A DNA stretch of 64,000 nucleotides. Source: Struthidea cinerea. Its lineage: Eukaryota; Chordata; Aves; Passeriformes; Corcoracidae. This document shows, one piece after another, positions 33,101 through 48,100 of the stretch (positions are counted from its first letter, which is position 1; every line of letters starts with the position of its first letter). The position numbers and the translations under genes are program-made. The notes under the pieces are model-generated. The model saw only the letters and a program-made list of their open reading frames with translations, made no database searches and was not told the origin of the DNA. The stretch covers positions 764,042 to 828,041 of the forward strand of contig VZTI01003657.1 of the NCBI GenBank assembly GCA_013397865.1, written 5' to 3'.

Positions 33101-36100
33101 TGTCCAAAGTCACCAAAAAACCAGAACAGTGTCAGTCTGCTTTTTAGGAGTATAACAATGCAACCTAGACAATAAATCTGTAATAATTCTTGTGGCTATA
33201 GTAAGTCTCATTTCTGCAGTCAGCAAGATTTCTAGAACCAGGAGGCGTACAGTGTTTTTCCACTCTAGCAAACTGATAAAACTGTTATCAGAGAACACCT
33301 ACCTGTGAGACTGGGTGTACCTCTCCCTCAGCTCTTTAAATGCCACTGCCAATGCTGATACAAAATTCTTTCTAAAAGTGCCACTGACCACGTGTTCTTG
33401 CCTCCTTAGCTCAAATCCAACACCCATTGCTCCCATCCCTTTCTAAAGCAACTTACCATCTCCAATTTTCAAATTCAACTGATTCACAAGCTTTTGTGAG
33501 ATGTGGCTCAACAGAAATGTTAAACGGGATCAAATCTCGTCTAGAGGACCTTTCCATCTGTACAATATCCTTCCAACATCTACGATAAAACCCCCACAGG
33601 TCAGCCTCTGCAGCTCTGACAGAGGATTAGTTACTGCTGCAATATTTTAGTGTTGGAGGGGGAGGATGACATCCAGTGCCATAGAAAGACTACTACAAAC
33701 CCACCCCCATTATTAAGGATCAGAAGTTTACTGAATAATGTAAAACAAAGAAAGAACCCTCTTCTTTACACCTGAGAGCAGGAGAAACAGATATATTTCA
33801 TGGAAAGGACTAGCCAAGGCCTTCTCGTAAACACGCTGTCGTGCACAAGGCCCTGTGATCATCCCTCCCTTCCTCCTGATAAACAAGCAGTTGTCACTTT
33901 TTGTAAATCTGGTCATTTGGTGGCAATTATTCAGCTTCTGCTGGCATTTCAGTTGTACAGCTGAAAGGAGCGAATGACTTCAGTGAAAGCTATAAATACA
34001 ATGAGCACAATGCAGGATTTGCACATCATGAAGCTGGTTCCCACACTGGCTGCAAGGCAAAGTCCTCTGTTCACCTGCCAACACAGACCCCCGAGCCAGC
34101 CTTTAAAACAGGATGCAGCCCTGCAAATGTGTCAGCAGGAAGGAGTTGCTTTGCACCTGTCTTGGGCACCTTTTTTCAGATTTCCTCTAATATTTTAAAC
34201 TCCATTTAGAAACGGAGCTAACACAGCTGCCCTTCCCCAAAAGAATTATACCCCTCCTCCAAAAAACAGAATAAAGAAAAAAAGAAATAATGAAAAAAAA
34301 CCAGGTCGAGGCAATGGGAGCGCAGGAAATGGAGCTGATGGATTTCAATCCCGACCGGCAACACCTGCTGTCCCCATCCTGTGACCCCACAGTCCTGCCA
34401 GTGGACAACCTGTTCATGTCCTGCAGTACAGCCAGTCCTGCACAGCTCTGCCAAAGCTGCTGGAATTCTGACCTCCAGCTCTCCCTGCCACCTGAGCCTC
34501 GCCTCTCTTCCTCCCTCAGATTCCCTGCTCCTTCCCAGCACCACTTCACGGTGAAAAGAAGCATGTTCTGGAAATATTCTCTTATTTGAAATCATGGTGT
34601 AGGAAATACGGAATTACTAAAATAGTCTTTTCAAGTATCAGTGATTCAGTTGGCTAAGGTGCTCCTATTAATACCTGGGCCCTGGAAAATGCCCTGGTAT
34701 CATACAACTTCTGGGGACAAGATCTAAAGAAGGCTTATGAAAGATATTTCTCTAGCAGCAAAACTGAACTAAGGATCAGGAGTCCTTGCAGAAGTGTAGA
34801 GGAGAAGAGCTCGAGGGAAAGACCACATTTTGAGAGCTCATAAACTGAGCAGGACAAAAGCCAAGAAGGCAGGCCTGGCAGTGCTGGCAGAATGCAGCAA
34901 ACACTGCTGAATTCAGATCAACCCTTCATGTTGAGTCACCTACAAAACCAGTGCTTCACTGAACACCCGGATCTGCAGGCACCACTGGGGATCGATATCT
35001 GTGAGCTCCTGGAACGACACCAAACACTGGAATGACACCACAACTCCGAAGTGCTGGTGAAAAGGGCATCGCTCGAGACACTTGTGTAAAATTAAATCAC
35101 TGTTAACTCAAGGCAGTGAGCCTGAATGCTGTCAGGAGCCTTAACTCAATCTGCAAGGGAATAATGAAGAGCTCTTTTATCTCAGCTCTTTATGGGGCTA
35201 ATGCATCCCATCATCATGGCAGCTCCCCTGCCTGGCTTGTTACAACTAGTCCTGGGCAGGTGAGCGTGTCTGTGCCTCTACTTTGTCATCTTTGTTTTTA
35301 GGCAAAGTGAAAAACAGTCGGGATGGTGAAATACAAACCTGGCTCACGAGCAGGCACTGCAGAGTGCAAATCAAAATGGGCATCATCAGAATCCTGCCAA
35401 TTCTGAACAGCAGAGTAGGAGAGCAAGACCACTCCCATGACTGCTGTTTGCAAAGGGTCTTTTCTCCCCCACTCCACTCTGGTTTTTTAACAAGGCAGAA
35501 ATTTAAAAAGCAGATGGGAAATTACATCAGCAGCTCAGCTCAGGCTGCACACCCTGCAGCAACTGTGCAGAGGGAGGGATGGGGGCTGCAACCCCCCAGT
35601 GAGCAGCTGGGGTGGAGTGACAGTCTCAAGGCAGCATCCCGGGAGAGAAGGGAGGCGTGAGAGAGAAACCTCTCCCACCACATGCCCAGCTTATGTCAGT
35701 TCTTAACCCAGACAGAAAATACGTGAAATTAAAAAAACCATGAAATCTCAGACTGAGGCTATGAACACCTTCCCAGCAAGCTGCTTGCAGCGCCTTGGCT
35801 GTCATTTCTGAAGGAGCTAAAGCTGCTCAGGGATTTCCAGCGTGCACCAGTTCAGCCCATATGGTAGAAGTCACAGGTACTGCTCTCCCAGGAGCCAGCT
35901 CTCCCTGCAGCCACCGGTCCTGGAAGCAGCACTCGGCTGCAGGAGAGAACCAGTGCTTGCTGGAGTCTAAAGGGGCTTTTAGGAGATGATCAGCACTAAG
36001 GCACACCTGCAGTGAGGTGAGGCACGGCAGCATTCCCCTGGAGGGCTCACTGACAGCCCAGCCCGACCCTGGCGCTGTTGGCAGCTGGGCCGGGCACAGG

Positions 36101-39100
36101 CACAACAGATCTGTGTGCATGGGCAAGAGCCAAAATAATGGGCATTCTTAAGCTATACCACACATCAACTCGCTGGAGAAGTCAAGGTCAAATGAGCCAG
36201 TCGTTGCTGTCACCTCTGGGAGGAGAGCTGTTCTTCACAGAGCTCGCATTATCCGCTGGCTAAGCCCAGCCTGCCCTCAGCGTGGTTCCTGCAGTTAAAT
36301 ACCAGCTGCTCACTGGGCACCAGGCTGCGTTTTGTTCCCACTGACAGGGAGGCAAACATGAATAAGCGCCTCACCAGTAGTTTCCAAGCTGTTTGGGGAA
36401 AGGATCTTGTTATTTCCGACTCTGGGCTCTTAATGGCAAGAAGCTGCTCCGTGTCTGTGTCTTGTTCAGCAGGAGCACGATGCTGGTGCTCAAGAAGTCT
36501 GGAGTAATTTGCCCTTAGCACAGTAACGTGTACTCTCACAGCACAGTAAAATAACCATAACTCATGTCAGACTAAAAGCCCTATCACTCCTCTGTTTAAA
36601 TTATACAGAAGTCAACTCTTGGAGGTCCCTCTGAGCACAGCTCACAGCAATACACAAGGTTAACTCAAGCAGATCTTCTGTATATTACCAATAAAAAGAC
36701 CACCAGAGCCTCTGCTGCAACACTTCCTGCCAGCTACCAAAAGATGACCCACAACAAAGGCACTACAACCAAGTCCCATTTGTGTGAGCTCTGGATCTTT
36801 TTAGCAAATCCATGCATCTCCTCCAGATCCCAGGAGCTTGCTGGGGTTGTGGAAGCAGCTCTGTGGGATTACACAAGAATATCTACATGCATCAGCCTCT
36901 GGGCAAAAAATATCCTGGGTGTCACCACAGAGCCTGAGTAATGTTTGACCGGCCTTTTAAATGCTGAAAATAAAAGTAAAACTAGCAACCACAAACCCGT
37001 GGTGTGACCTACTGTGGAGTAAAGACAATCTAAAACAAGTTCTCAGTGTCACATGAGTGCAACTAAAAAATCTGCAGCAGTCAGGTATCAGCCCAAGTTT
37101 TGCAGCAAGGATGCTTTATCAAATCATCGGAGTTGACAACACATTAGGTAACAGCTCCTACCTCTCCTCACAATGCAATCTGCTCAATACTCCCCAAATT
37201 TCTGATAGCGCCAGATTACAATTAACTCTAATCCAACATCAAAGAAAATTCACACAAGGCCTCAGTACTGAAGTTAAAGCTGTGCTCAGGCAATAATGCA
37301 GATTGCTTTTAAACTTGTTTTCAAGTTACTCTTTGACATCTTGTGTGATACCAGAAAACAAAGACATGGGGCTTACAGACAAGCAAACAGCCCAGATCTC
37401 TCTTTCAAATGTCCAACTGCCTCTTACCCAAGGTTCAGCCAGGAATCTCCCCTCCACTGACGCTGCCTACGTGCACAGAGGTGCATCTCCCTGCCTCCCT
37501 CCCAGCCCGAGTGGTGTAACAGCCATTCCTCATTACTAACAGCAGATCCACAAGGATCTGATCCCGCAGTAACGTGCTCTGTATCACAGCCCCTGGCTGC
37601 TCATACTGCAATTCTGGTAGTCATCAGGCCTGAGAAGTTCCCTGCTCATACTGCAGGTGAGGGTTTTGAACGGCACAAGCCGTAACAACCAGCCTTGGCT
37701 GTGCCCTGTGCCACCGTTTACTTCCTTTCTGCTGTCCACAAACAACCATCTCAGCTCCTTTTTTAGCTGATTTTAGTGTCTTTAACTGCTTGATTACCAG
37801 AGAGGAACTAAAGAGATTTCCTGCGTATGGGGACACCGGATGACCCCCACTTTCAGGTCGGTCAAGCCTTGTGCTCTGAGTAAAATCCCTGAGGGTTACT
37901 GAAGTGGACTGGTCACTTAGGGATAATGGAAATGCTTTTAGACAAGGCATATTTTTAAAGAAGTGATTGGCAGAGTGCACTACATAGGAATGGAGAGAAT
38001 ATACCGTGACACCACATCTCACTCCCACCTTATCCATAGAATCCCAGAATCTTAGACTGGTTTGGGTTGGAAGGCACCTTAAGAATCCAGTTTCAATCCC
38101 CCTGCCATGGGCAGGGACACCTTCCACTAGGCCAGGTTGCTCGGAGTCCCATCCAGCCTGTCCTGGAACACCTCCAGGGACAGGAAGTCCACAACCTCTC
38201 TGGGCAAAAATTATTCTCAGTGAGAAGTCTATAAACTGCAGTAAGGAGCCAGAAGGCCAACTCAGCACTCTGAATCAGCTCTTCTCTTGGGCTGCCAGCC
38301 GTGCAATGTAATGCTCTTCACCCAGATCCTGGATACATTACCCCCTCATGCAACACACACTGCAAAGCCAGCCAGCGACCAGTAAACCAGTATCTGCTGG
38401 ATCTCACTGCGCAGTCCACAGCCTTCCCTGGCAGAGCACTGTGGCTGCCTGTTTGGCAAGAGGTTTCACATTTTTCAGCCATGAACATTAAGGAAATCAG
38501 AAGAAGGTTGTGAGCTCGAGATGTGGTCAGCCCTGGTGTGCCAGGAGTCTGGCTGGGGACAGGAGCCTTTGCTTTTAGAGGCTGCTTGTTTTAATGATGT
38601 GGGAAATTCTCAGGCATCCAAAGGAAATGAGATCCCGTAGCAAAACAGCAGTACTGGACTCTAGTTAATGGTGTTGTCTTGCACAGCTATGTGGGTGACT
38701 GTGCTCCTATTGCCAAGTAACTGCTCTGGCAAGGCTGGGTTTTGGACAGAAAAGCAGTCCTTTCTGCAAGCTCTTGGAGAGGACCCAACTCTTCTCTGCA
38801 GTGGGAAAACAAAATTGGGGAAGGGGGGAGGGAATGGACTTAAAAAGGGAGAATAGACCAGAAAGATCTGCGAGGTAGAGTGCCTCAAAGATTCACATTC
38901 GAGTAAACAGAGAAGTAACACAGTCTCACTGCAGTAATGAAGATGCTGTGTGATTCCAGATCCCTTGGGCCTGGATCGATCTTGGCCCCAGGAATCACTC
39001 CCTGCCCACCACAGGTCTGACACTTCCCTTCCATGTGTTTGACATTGGCTGACTGCTTTTGACACTCAGACTCACATAAGCAAGAGCATTACCAGAATCA

Positions 39101-42100
39101 CCACTACTTAGTGATGATCAGAAGCACAAAAACTGCAAGGTGAAAGTAAAACTCAAACACAGGAACTTGCTTACTGTGTTTGTTTTTCTTCTCTGGCAGA
39201 GGTGGCGGCTTTTCTGGGTCACTGTTCGAATCTGGAGCAGCAAAATCAGCAATGAATTCCACCGGTGCTGAAGAGTTTCCTTGCTGGAAAGGCAGGACAG
39301 CAGCGAAGGGCGTGAAGGGAATTGATGGGACAACCACGGCGTTCTGCAGGTCATCCTCAGAGATGTTGTCGTACTGGGAAGGGTGCCTCTCGTAGGACAC
39401 CCTGCAGCCCGAGTTATCCAGAGTCTGCGAGGCTGCACTCCTCCTCTTCTTCTCTGGCAAAGCTGGAGGAGTCTCTGTTGGCTGTGCTGCTCCCGAGAGG
39501 CTGCAGAATTCCAGTGGAGGAGAGCTGCCCTGCGGGAGCTGGAAAGTGTGTCCATGGAAAGGGGAGCCAGACTCACCCAAGGACTCTGGCAATGGGCTGA
39601 GGATACTTGGCCCCTGCTGAGGTATTTGATCAGCATTGGAGAGGTCCTGCTGCAGGAATTCATAGTCTGGGTCATAGTGATCTGATTGATCTGGGTAAAC
39701 AGAGAATGATGGATTAGTTTCTCTCTTTTACTGTTTAGCCCTTCTCAGTTCTGTCCCACCCATTCCATCAGTTAATTAATCAGTTCATTTTAATCAGAGT
39801 GGAACTTCCTTGCAGCTGGGACCATCTTTTTACACCTTCTGTAACATCCAGACTTCATATAACACGTAATTAATTCTTTACACTAGCAAACAAATAATGG
39901 AAAGTCAATGGGTAGATGACTGCAGACATAATTTGTGTCATATTTATATTTTTATTTTCTTTCCTAGCATGTAGAAACAACATTGCTGTAGTCTACCAAG
40001 ACTGTCATTTCTGCAGACAGGGCTGAGGTGAAGAAAACATTCCACTTGAGAGCTGAATTGAGTTTGAGCACAATCACCTACAGCAAGGGAAACATATTCC
40101 CCTGAGCTTTTTTCCTCCGACAGAACAGCTCTGCACTGAGCTGCCTGCAGCAACTCCAAGACAACAGCTGCAAGTGCAGTGCATTTACCCCATCAACTTC
40201 TGCACCTCAGCTGTGGCAGCTCCCCAGTGAGAGGGACAGGGCCCCACCAGCCCCTCTTACCCAAGGTTTCACAGCTTGTGTTGCGGGAGCACTGGCCGCT
40301 GTCACGGTCCAGAGAGGAGAGCTGCTCGTCAGACTTGCTCAGTTTGCCGATGCTGCTGCACGGAGAGAGGCGAGGAGACTCCCCCCCATAGGAGTGGCTT
40401 CCACCTGACAACCTCCTCTGGGCATAGCAGTCAACATCAAAATCCTTCAGGATTAATTAAAAAAAAAAAAAATCAAATCACCATCACTTTTGGCAGCTCG
40501 CTAGTGAGGAAATGCAGCTCGAAGAGCAATGACCTATAACAGGAGGGGAGAGGATCAGTGCTGCTGGCCCTTACTAAGCTCATGGAGAACACAGAAACCC
40601 CCTGATCTGGTGCACAGCCCATGCCAGGGAGCTCTGTGTGTTCTTGATTTCAAGCAGGGGCTGCTGTGGCCCACACTGGACTGCAGAGCTGAGATGATTA
40701 CCAAGTCCTTCACAGCTACATGTGTCTGATGGCTGCTTGTCGTGACACTGAGACAAGGGAATGACACTGCAAGACCTCTTATGACATACCTGGGCCTTTA
40801 GCAAATACTTGGTTAGCTCAGGTGCATGCAAAGGGAAAATAAACTGTAGTGAGATACAACATTCTGTGTCCATGGCTATAGTCCCATTTCAGAAATTACC
40901 TCAAGCTTATTAACCTGCGAGTGAACCCCTCGACTATTCCCACTCCATCAGAACAACCTTAGTGTGACTGTAGTTTTAACTGAAGAGTGGCCACAGCTTT
41001 ATCTGGGTCAGCCAAATGACTGTAGAGACTCCCTGAGCTAGAGCTGAGGCTTAGGGGATGAGGACAAGATTTGATTTTTGAGCAATTTAACATGATTTGG
41101 GTCCTCACTGCTGAGCTAGTAAGTTCCTGAATGTGTAAAGCAAACCCAGCCATTTACAACCTCATAAACCCCAGACTAGCCCAAGAAATGGAATGTGATT
41201 AACACACACACACACACACACACAACTTTTCCATTTTTCTACCAAAAAATGTACAAATTTCCCAAAAGCACCAGCAGCGGTCAGAGCAGTAGCTCAAACT
41301 ACTGCTTGAGTTAAAAGATGTTTTAAATTGTGACTGGATGAAGACACACTTCTGATCTCACTCAGCCACATGCTCCCTTGGCCTGTGAGTAAACCCTGGT
41401 GAGATCTCAGGGAGCTCAGCCAGCTGCTGTCCCCTGATCTACTGGACATGGCAACACTCAACCACTCCCATCCTCACGCTCTGCTACCGCTCAAGGCAAC
41501 GAAGTTTGTAGCAATTTGTTAATTAACTCCAACAACACTGTAAAAAAAAATTAAGCTGTTCACATTATTTATGATACTGCTGCTCCTGCCACTGCCACTC
41601 CCACTGCAGGCTGCCTGCCCTGGGCTGTTTGGGACGAGCAGAGACGTGCAGGGATCTGTGTGGCTGCAGGTCACAGCATCTCCCTGAGCTTTTCCTCCAG
41701 TTCACAGCACGTTTCCCTTGGCTTTCACAAAGGGGTTATGCCATTACCTGTCTGTTGATCCCAACAGGTAAACTGGACCCACTGGTAGCTCGACTCATGG
41801 GGGCCACCACAGCCACTCTGGTTGGGGAAGGCGCCGACTGACGTTTTTTAGGGGGCAATGCTGGTGGAGGGCTGCAAGACACAACAGGAATTGATGCTTC
41901 CATCACTCTTCCAGCAAAAAGACTTTCAGAGGCTTCAAAATTCGTTTTCCAGAAAGCTTTTGTCAGCCAGGAGCTATTCAGCAAAATGTATCCACTGACA
42001 AATACCAAGCTAAGAATACTCACACAGGTAAGGTCCTGTTAAGGGACTTATTTTTAAAGGCTGGAAAAGAGTTGGTATTTCTCAAACAAAAACAAATGCT

Positions 42101-45100
42101 GTTCTAAAAAGTATTTTTAATCCAGATAATTAGCATGGTAATTATTTCCTAAAAAAAGCAGTGAAAATCCAAATTAAATGTTTTGGTTGACCCAAATATT
42201 GTTTCCATTCACAGAAGTCCCTCCCCTTCCTCAAACCTTCCAGGTTTGAAAAATGCTTAAAGTTTCACAAATTTACAGGACAGGAAAATTCTTTTTTTTG
42301 GCCTTTGCTTTCTTGGTGAACTTAAGGGAACAGAAGGGTCAGAGCTGCTCTCACCACGTGCACTGTGAGGGCCCCAAGTTTCGGCATGAATCTGTGTCAG
42401 ACCCACACATTTGCAGTACCTTGTGAGACTTTAGCCCTTTGACTTTTAGTTTTTGCTTCTAATGACACATAATTCTGGTAGTCGTCAGGCCTGAGAAGTT
42501 CCCAAGGCCACACATACTCTGTTCTTGGAACGTACCAGGTAATTTTTATATGACCTTTGAGAATTCATAAAATACACAGAAATGTGATTCTTTTTGTCAG
42601 CCACAGCCCTTGATGGTGCATTTCCAAATTAACACGACATGTATTTTTCACACCAGCCATTAGCACCAGTTCTAGAGAAGAAAAACAACACACACACACA
42701 CGAAAACCTGCAAATTGGGGGTTTTCTCTTCCTTCTCAAAATAGAACATAGAAACTTTCATGTGGTTACTCGTAGAACAGGGTAACAAGAACCAAGCACA
42801 AGAGTTTTTTCACACACTGTTGGCTTTCACTCTCAAGCTGACAGGCAAAGCAGAACAACCTGGCTGTGCAGGACAGATTGGTAACTGCCCCCCGAGGTTA
42901 GAGGAACGTTTCCCATCAGATACAGCAGCCCAAGACTGTTCTAAGTGTGGAATTCACACAGTTTTACATTAAGTTATTATGGATTTAAATGATGCCTCTC
43001 ATGCGTGGATGTCAGGGCATGGCACTATCCTCACATAAAAAGGAGGAGAACCCACAAAAAATAGTAAGAGAGCAGAACATAAAGCAAACTCCAGGATCAA
43101 GGAAGAATTACTCCGGAGGACTGGAAATTCAGAAGCAACACTAACCCTCCTCTCTTGGGCACATTTTGCAAGATTGCTTAAAAACCAACAGGCTGGTAAG
43201 AGGCACTGGTGTTCTTCAGTCAGCTAGCTGGTCAGCATTACCTGTTCTCTGCCACACGAATGCTGGGCAGAGGGGGTTTAGGAGGTGCAACTTCTTCATC
43301 CATGGAGTCAGTCAGTAGCTCGTTGGATTGAGTCATATTAGTTGTTTTGTTGAGGATCTCCATTTCTCGGTCGGTAAGGGGAAGTTCTGATGGGCTGCAA
43401 CATGCAAAACACAGACTGTAGATCACAAACCACAGCTGGAATGGAGCCTGCTGACAGATTCAAACCTATTTTAAATCATGTGCAAACAGACAGACACCTA
43501 GAGCAGAAGGCAGAATTTGCATCTGCAGGTGGAATTCCATGTGTATGCAGAGCACAGTGTGCACATGACACAAGGGATGCTTCACTGCCAGGTTTTGGTG
43601 TCCTTCCTATCACAGCATATTCTCTTTCAGTGAGCCTACTGAAATGGATGGGGCTACATAAAGAACACTACCCACCCCCTGTGAAGAACAGCTGAATGAT
43701 TTAACTCAACTGTCGGTAGTTAGAAATTATCCCTTCTATATCAGTCCTGCACACAGAAGAAATCAGTGACCCACCTGTCAGATTTACATGCTGGTAAACT
43801 GGGTTTAACTGGGCTTGTGGGAGAGGGATGCTCCTGCTTTTCAATCGTGAGTCTGACCAGCTCCTGATGGATGGAGAGAAGAAAAAGAGAATAATCACTA
43901 TTTGCTGAATGCTGCACTTAAACATCCTAGAACACAAAGGGATGCAACAACTCTTGGTTATGGCTTAATGATGGCATGGACACAGAGCTGAGCTGGGTTT
44001 AAGTCTGGTACAGAGCCACAGAAATGATGCAGAACAGCTGCTAAGGAGCAGCCTGCACCCAGAGGAAGTCTGGCACTGTTTGAGTGAAGTTCATTACCCC
44101 AAGTGGATGGGGATTCAGCACAAACCCACGTGTGTGTCTTTTTGCTGCGCTTCCTCTTTCCTCTATCTCACAAATGTGTTCCAGACCACACAACACCCTA
44201 GATAATGGTAAATTGGCTTTACATACATAAATATAAGTACAAAACAGTCTTACCCAGTGGAGTACTTCACCTAGCCAGAAACAACATTAAATAATTGCTT
44301 TATATTTTATAAATAAGAATGTATTTGTTTCAAAAAGCAAGTTTTCTGTAAAATGCCGGACCAAAAATTTAACAGTGAACACCTTTATTAAAAGGCCTGC
44401 TTCCCCTGAAGCCACCTTTTAACACATTAGCAATGGAAGACTTAATCATTCAAGGAGCTACTGCAGTGTTTCTGTTATAGGCAGATAAGGCTCTGGATAA
44501 AGAGATAAGGGCATGATAATCCTGAACTCTAAGTCTGCCAGCAGTCAAAGCAACAATCATTCACGCCAGAAAGATGGAGAGAACATTTTATGGATGTCTG
44601 AGGCTGACAAATAGATCTCCTGCTCACAGATGCAAACACATGCCCCTCTTACAGGCAGGCTGGAAAACTGGCAGTGCTTCCTGCCAGTATTGGCTTCCCA
44701 GCATATTACGCAAAGGAAACTCTAAGGGATCAATTTTAATTTTTTTTTTTTTTAAAGCAGCCTGAAGTACAGTGTCATCATTCCAGTATCATATTCATGT
44801 CCTTGTCTGTGGAGCTCAGAAACAACTGGCATTGCTCTCTCAATGCAGTAGCTGCAACTGGAATGTCATTGCCATCATCCCTCCGAGGAAGGAAAATTCC
44901 AGTTCTGGCAGTTTTACATAAGGCTCTGCTGAAAGCTGAAATTCCATGGGTTAACACACACACAACACGAGGAATAAGGTGCAAACACCGTCCAAGTGTC
45001 CACCACAGCTGACTTTGGTCTCCATGCTCTACTAACACTCTTGGTGTGAGCTGGTGCTCCAACAGAACGTACACTGTGTTACCCAAAACCAGGACAAACA

Positions 45101-48100
45101 CTCAGCATTCCAGAAGCTGTCCTGGAACATCCCACACAGGGGGAAGGAAGAGGAGCACAAACAGATGTCCATGGGGACTAAAGCTATGAAGATGTCCCTG
45201 CTGGGACAGAGAGCTCTGGCAAGGAACAGCATGTTCTGAGAAGTGCCCTGATGAGTAACACTGCTTGACTCTTTTGGCTGCATTTGGCATTGTGGGGTTG
45301 AGTGATGACACAGTGGATTGCCACCTTTCTGCCCTCTGCACAAAATTCCACTGCTGAAGAGGTTTTTGGAGACACTCACGCACTTTAGCAGACTCAGGGT
45401 TGGACCCTGTGGGCCTTCTGGGTAGTGGCCAGCAAGGACTGCAAATGTGCAGGAGCACAAGAAGGGAATAGACTGTATGGGCATTCAAACCAAAAGCCAA
45501 AATACTCCTTAAACAGCCCTCTGAAAAGGCTAAGGAAGGGAAAGGGTACTGTCTCCTTTTCCTGACCCTTCTTCACCACCTTAAACCAAAGTCAGGCCAA
45601 CACTGCAGGCTGTGGTGGTGGCTGTGCCCCAGCAGCGCTGAGGAGCCCCAGACACTCAGGGCTAAAGTGCTCAGTTTTCCTATTTTGCCAGTCATAATGA
45701 ACACACAGTGGTCCACCACATGGGAATGTAGGTTAAAACGGGAGAAAACCAATCCAATTTGGCTCAAAAGTATCTTCAGAATTATTCAGACCATTGGGAC
45801 TGGGGGAGAAAAACCCAAAGCACCTTCCAGCGGAGGCACCAAGGCAACGCACGATTGCCATTACCTGAGAGGATCACTCTCCCTTCAAACTTTGAAAAAT
45901 ACCACCAGACGCTGAATGTTTCTCCTCTCTGCTATCCCTAAATGAGAACCAGCATTTGGAAATCAAGCCAAAATCTTTAGCATACACACAGAGGTAATCA
46001 GCACACAACGGAGCCAGATGCACATTATGCTATTCCTTATCAGCAAGGAAAGAGATTCCTGCAGCAGTAATTAGAGATAATTAAAGCCTCTCTACAAACT
46101 ATGCTACTTCAGCAAGCTGGAAATTCCACAGTGAGATGGATTTTTGGGAAGTTATGTAATCAAACCAAAGATTTTTTTTTCCTGCCTAGCAAGACCCTAA
46201 AACCTGAGATCAAAATATCAAGTAACAGAGGTGAACAAGAGACTTCTTTGTGCTCAATTCTGAAAATAAAGAAGTAAGCACTGAAATGTGGAAGTGGATC
46301 TTGTGTGATCTGCCAGAAAAATAAAACAGGCTCTGCTGTGGAGAGAAGTGTCCATCTTCTCAGTTCTGCTTCCAGATGTGAAATGTGGCTTGGCCTTTCT
46401 AAAATAAACCTTGTTCCTTGCTGTGCAGGAGGTGAGAGCACACTGCTTCCAAATGCTGACCTCTTGATGGGCAAACACTCTCCCATCTCCTCAGATAGCT
46501 ACACATCTGCTCTAAGGCTGACCAGACATGAGCCAACACCAAGGCCAAAATAACTTTCAGTCTAAAAACAAAGCAGAGACTGACACGGCCATGCTGCTGA
46601 GCAGGGCTGCGCAGCTCAGGCTCAGCACTGCGTGGACATGCCCATGTTGCTCCCAGCCTGGGCTGGCTCATGACCAGACATCCAAGGCCTTCCCCAGTCT
46701 GAGAGCTTCCCCCAGTCCACACAGGACACAGCTCTGGCTGAAAGGTAGCAAGTCCCAGGGGTTTAAATACTGCTTGAAGTCAAAGGGACAATGTGTGTCC
46801 AAGTCTCCTGCAGTAAGACCACACAGCTCTCTTCCAGATCTGGGGACAACAAATCTCCCCTTGGGATTGTGCAGACTCAGTCAGAGAGAACTCACCATTT
46901 GCTGGGGCATTACAGCTCAGATACCACTGCACAGATTTTCATGTACTGCAAATCGCTGCTGAATTCCAGCGCTAACAGCAGCTGAGATTTTAGGCTAAAC
47001 TCTTTTCCTCTCCCCCGCTGTGCAAATTTAAGACCAGCTTTATTTTTATAATGTGTAGCTTAAAGTTAAAGAGCATATTGTGCAAAATAATCCTGGAAAA
47101 TCCGTCTTCTTTAGGTGACGGAAATGATTTGTTTCAAAGATATTTATTTAAAAGGCTCATAAAGTAATAGTAGATTTTAGTATCTGTGTTTGAGTAACAT
47201 TAAAGAGATACCCAGATGATGCAGACACCAAACCAAGAGGCCTGAAAATGTGACAGTCAAAGCTTGGGAGATCCACTTCATTTTTGCATTTGGCTCCATT
47301 TCATAAAACGGAGTCTGAGTACAGTGAAAGATGCCTGCTCCTGATACATAATTCCAGCTGAAACATCTGCTGCAATTCTTAAAACTCTATCCCAACTTGC
47401 CTTGTGTAGTTGATTTAAGCATTCCCCATTAGATTCAGCCCTGCTCTTGAAAGAGCTTTAACTTCCTCTACAGTTTCCAAAATAAGTTTCCCAGGAGATG
47501 TGACAGTGTCCAGTGGTGCCCTAAGCCCAGGTCAAAGAAACTTGTACCTGCAATGCTAAGACAGGTGAGTGATCAGCCCAGAGACAAGCCTGGAACACAG
47601 AAATAATGGGTACGAGAACCTTACCAGGAGGTAGAAGGAAAGCCAACAGCTTTTCCAGGTTGGAACAGGGAGGGAATGCTACAAGCAGGTCTGACAATGG
47701 TTACAAAGGTTTCTGTTAAACGTTTCCATTAGCAATGTAAAACTAATCTCCAGGAAACTGAGTTTAGGTCATCACCTGTTCCACACCCTAATCCAGCTGC
47801 TTAGAGTGGTGATGCATCACTGACAAATCCCTTGAAATTTCTCTTAGAAGATGGAGCTGGAGTCTTTCATTCTCTGTGGGCACTGACAGGGAGCATTTTC
47901 ATTTTATTTTGCCGAGACAGAAAATGTGCAAACCGTGTCTCGTAATCTGCATGGGAGACTGGGAATGACTCGCTGAAAATTTAATACAATGCTGAATAAA
48001 GATTCATTGCTGCTTCCAATTCATCCAAATGCCAGGGTGAGCATGCCAGAAGTTCACATTCAGAGCCAAACTTATGGAGCAGTTGATTTAAGGGGTAGTT

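Larger units (their letters stand above)
32776..39174 (-). other. RAPGEF1: Intron between exons 8 and 9
   Basis: 6.4 kb GT-AG intron. It holds a CR1 fragment (38036-38215) and a 31-bp insert flanked by 14-bp direct repeats (37597-37655). The minus-strand ORF across 37624-38268 runs through the CR1 fragment and is not a gene. Confidence 0.7.

Noticed and set aside
37624..38268. Minus-strand ORF of 214 codons
   Set aside because: It runs through a CR1 fragment and the 31-bp insert; no domain, no splice context.
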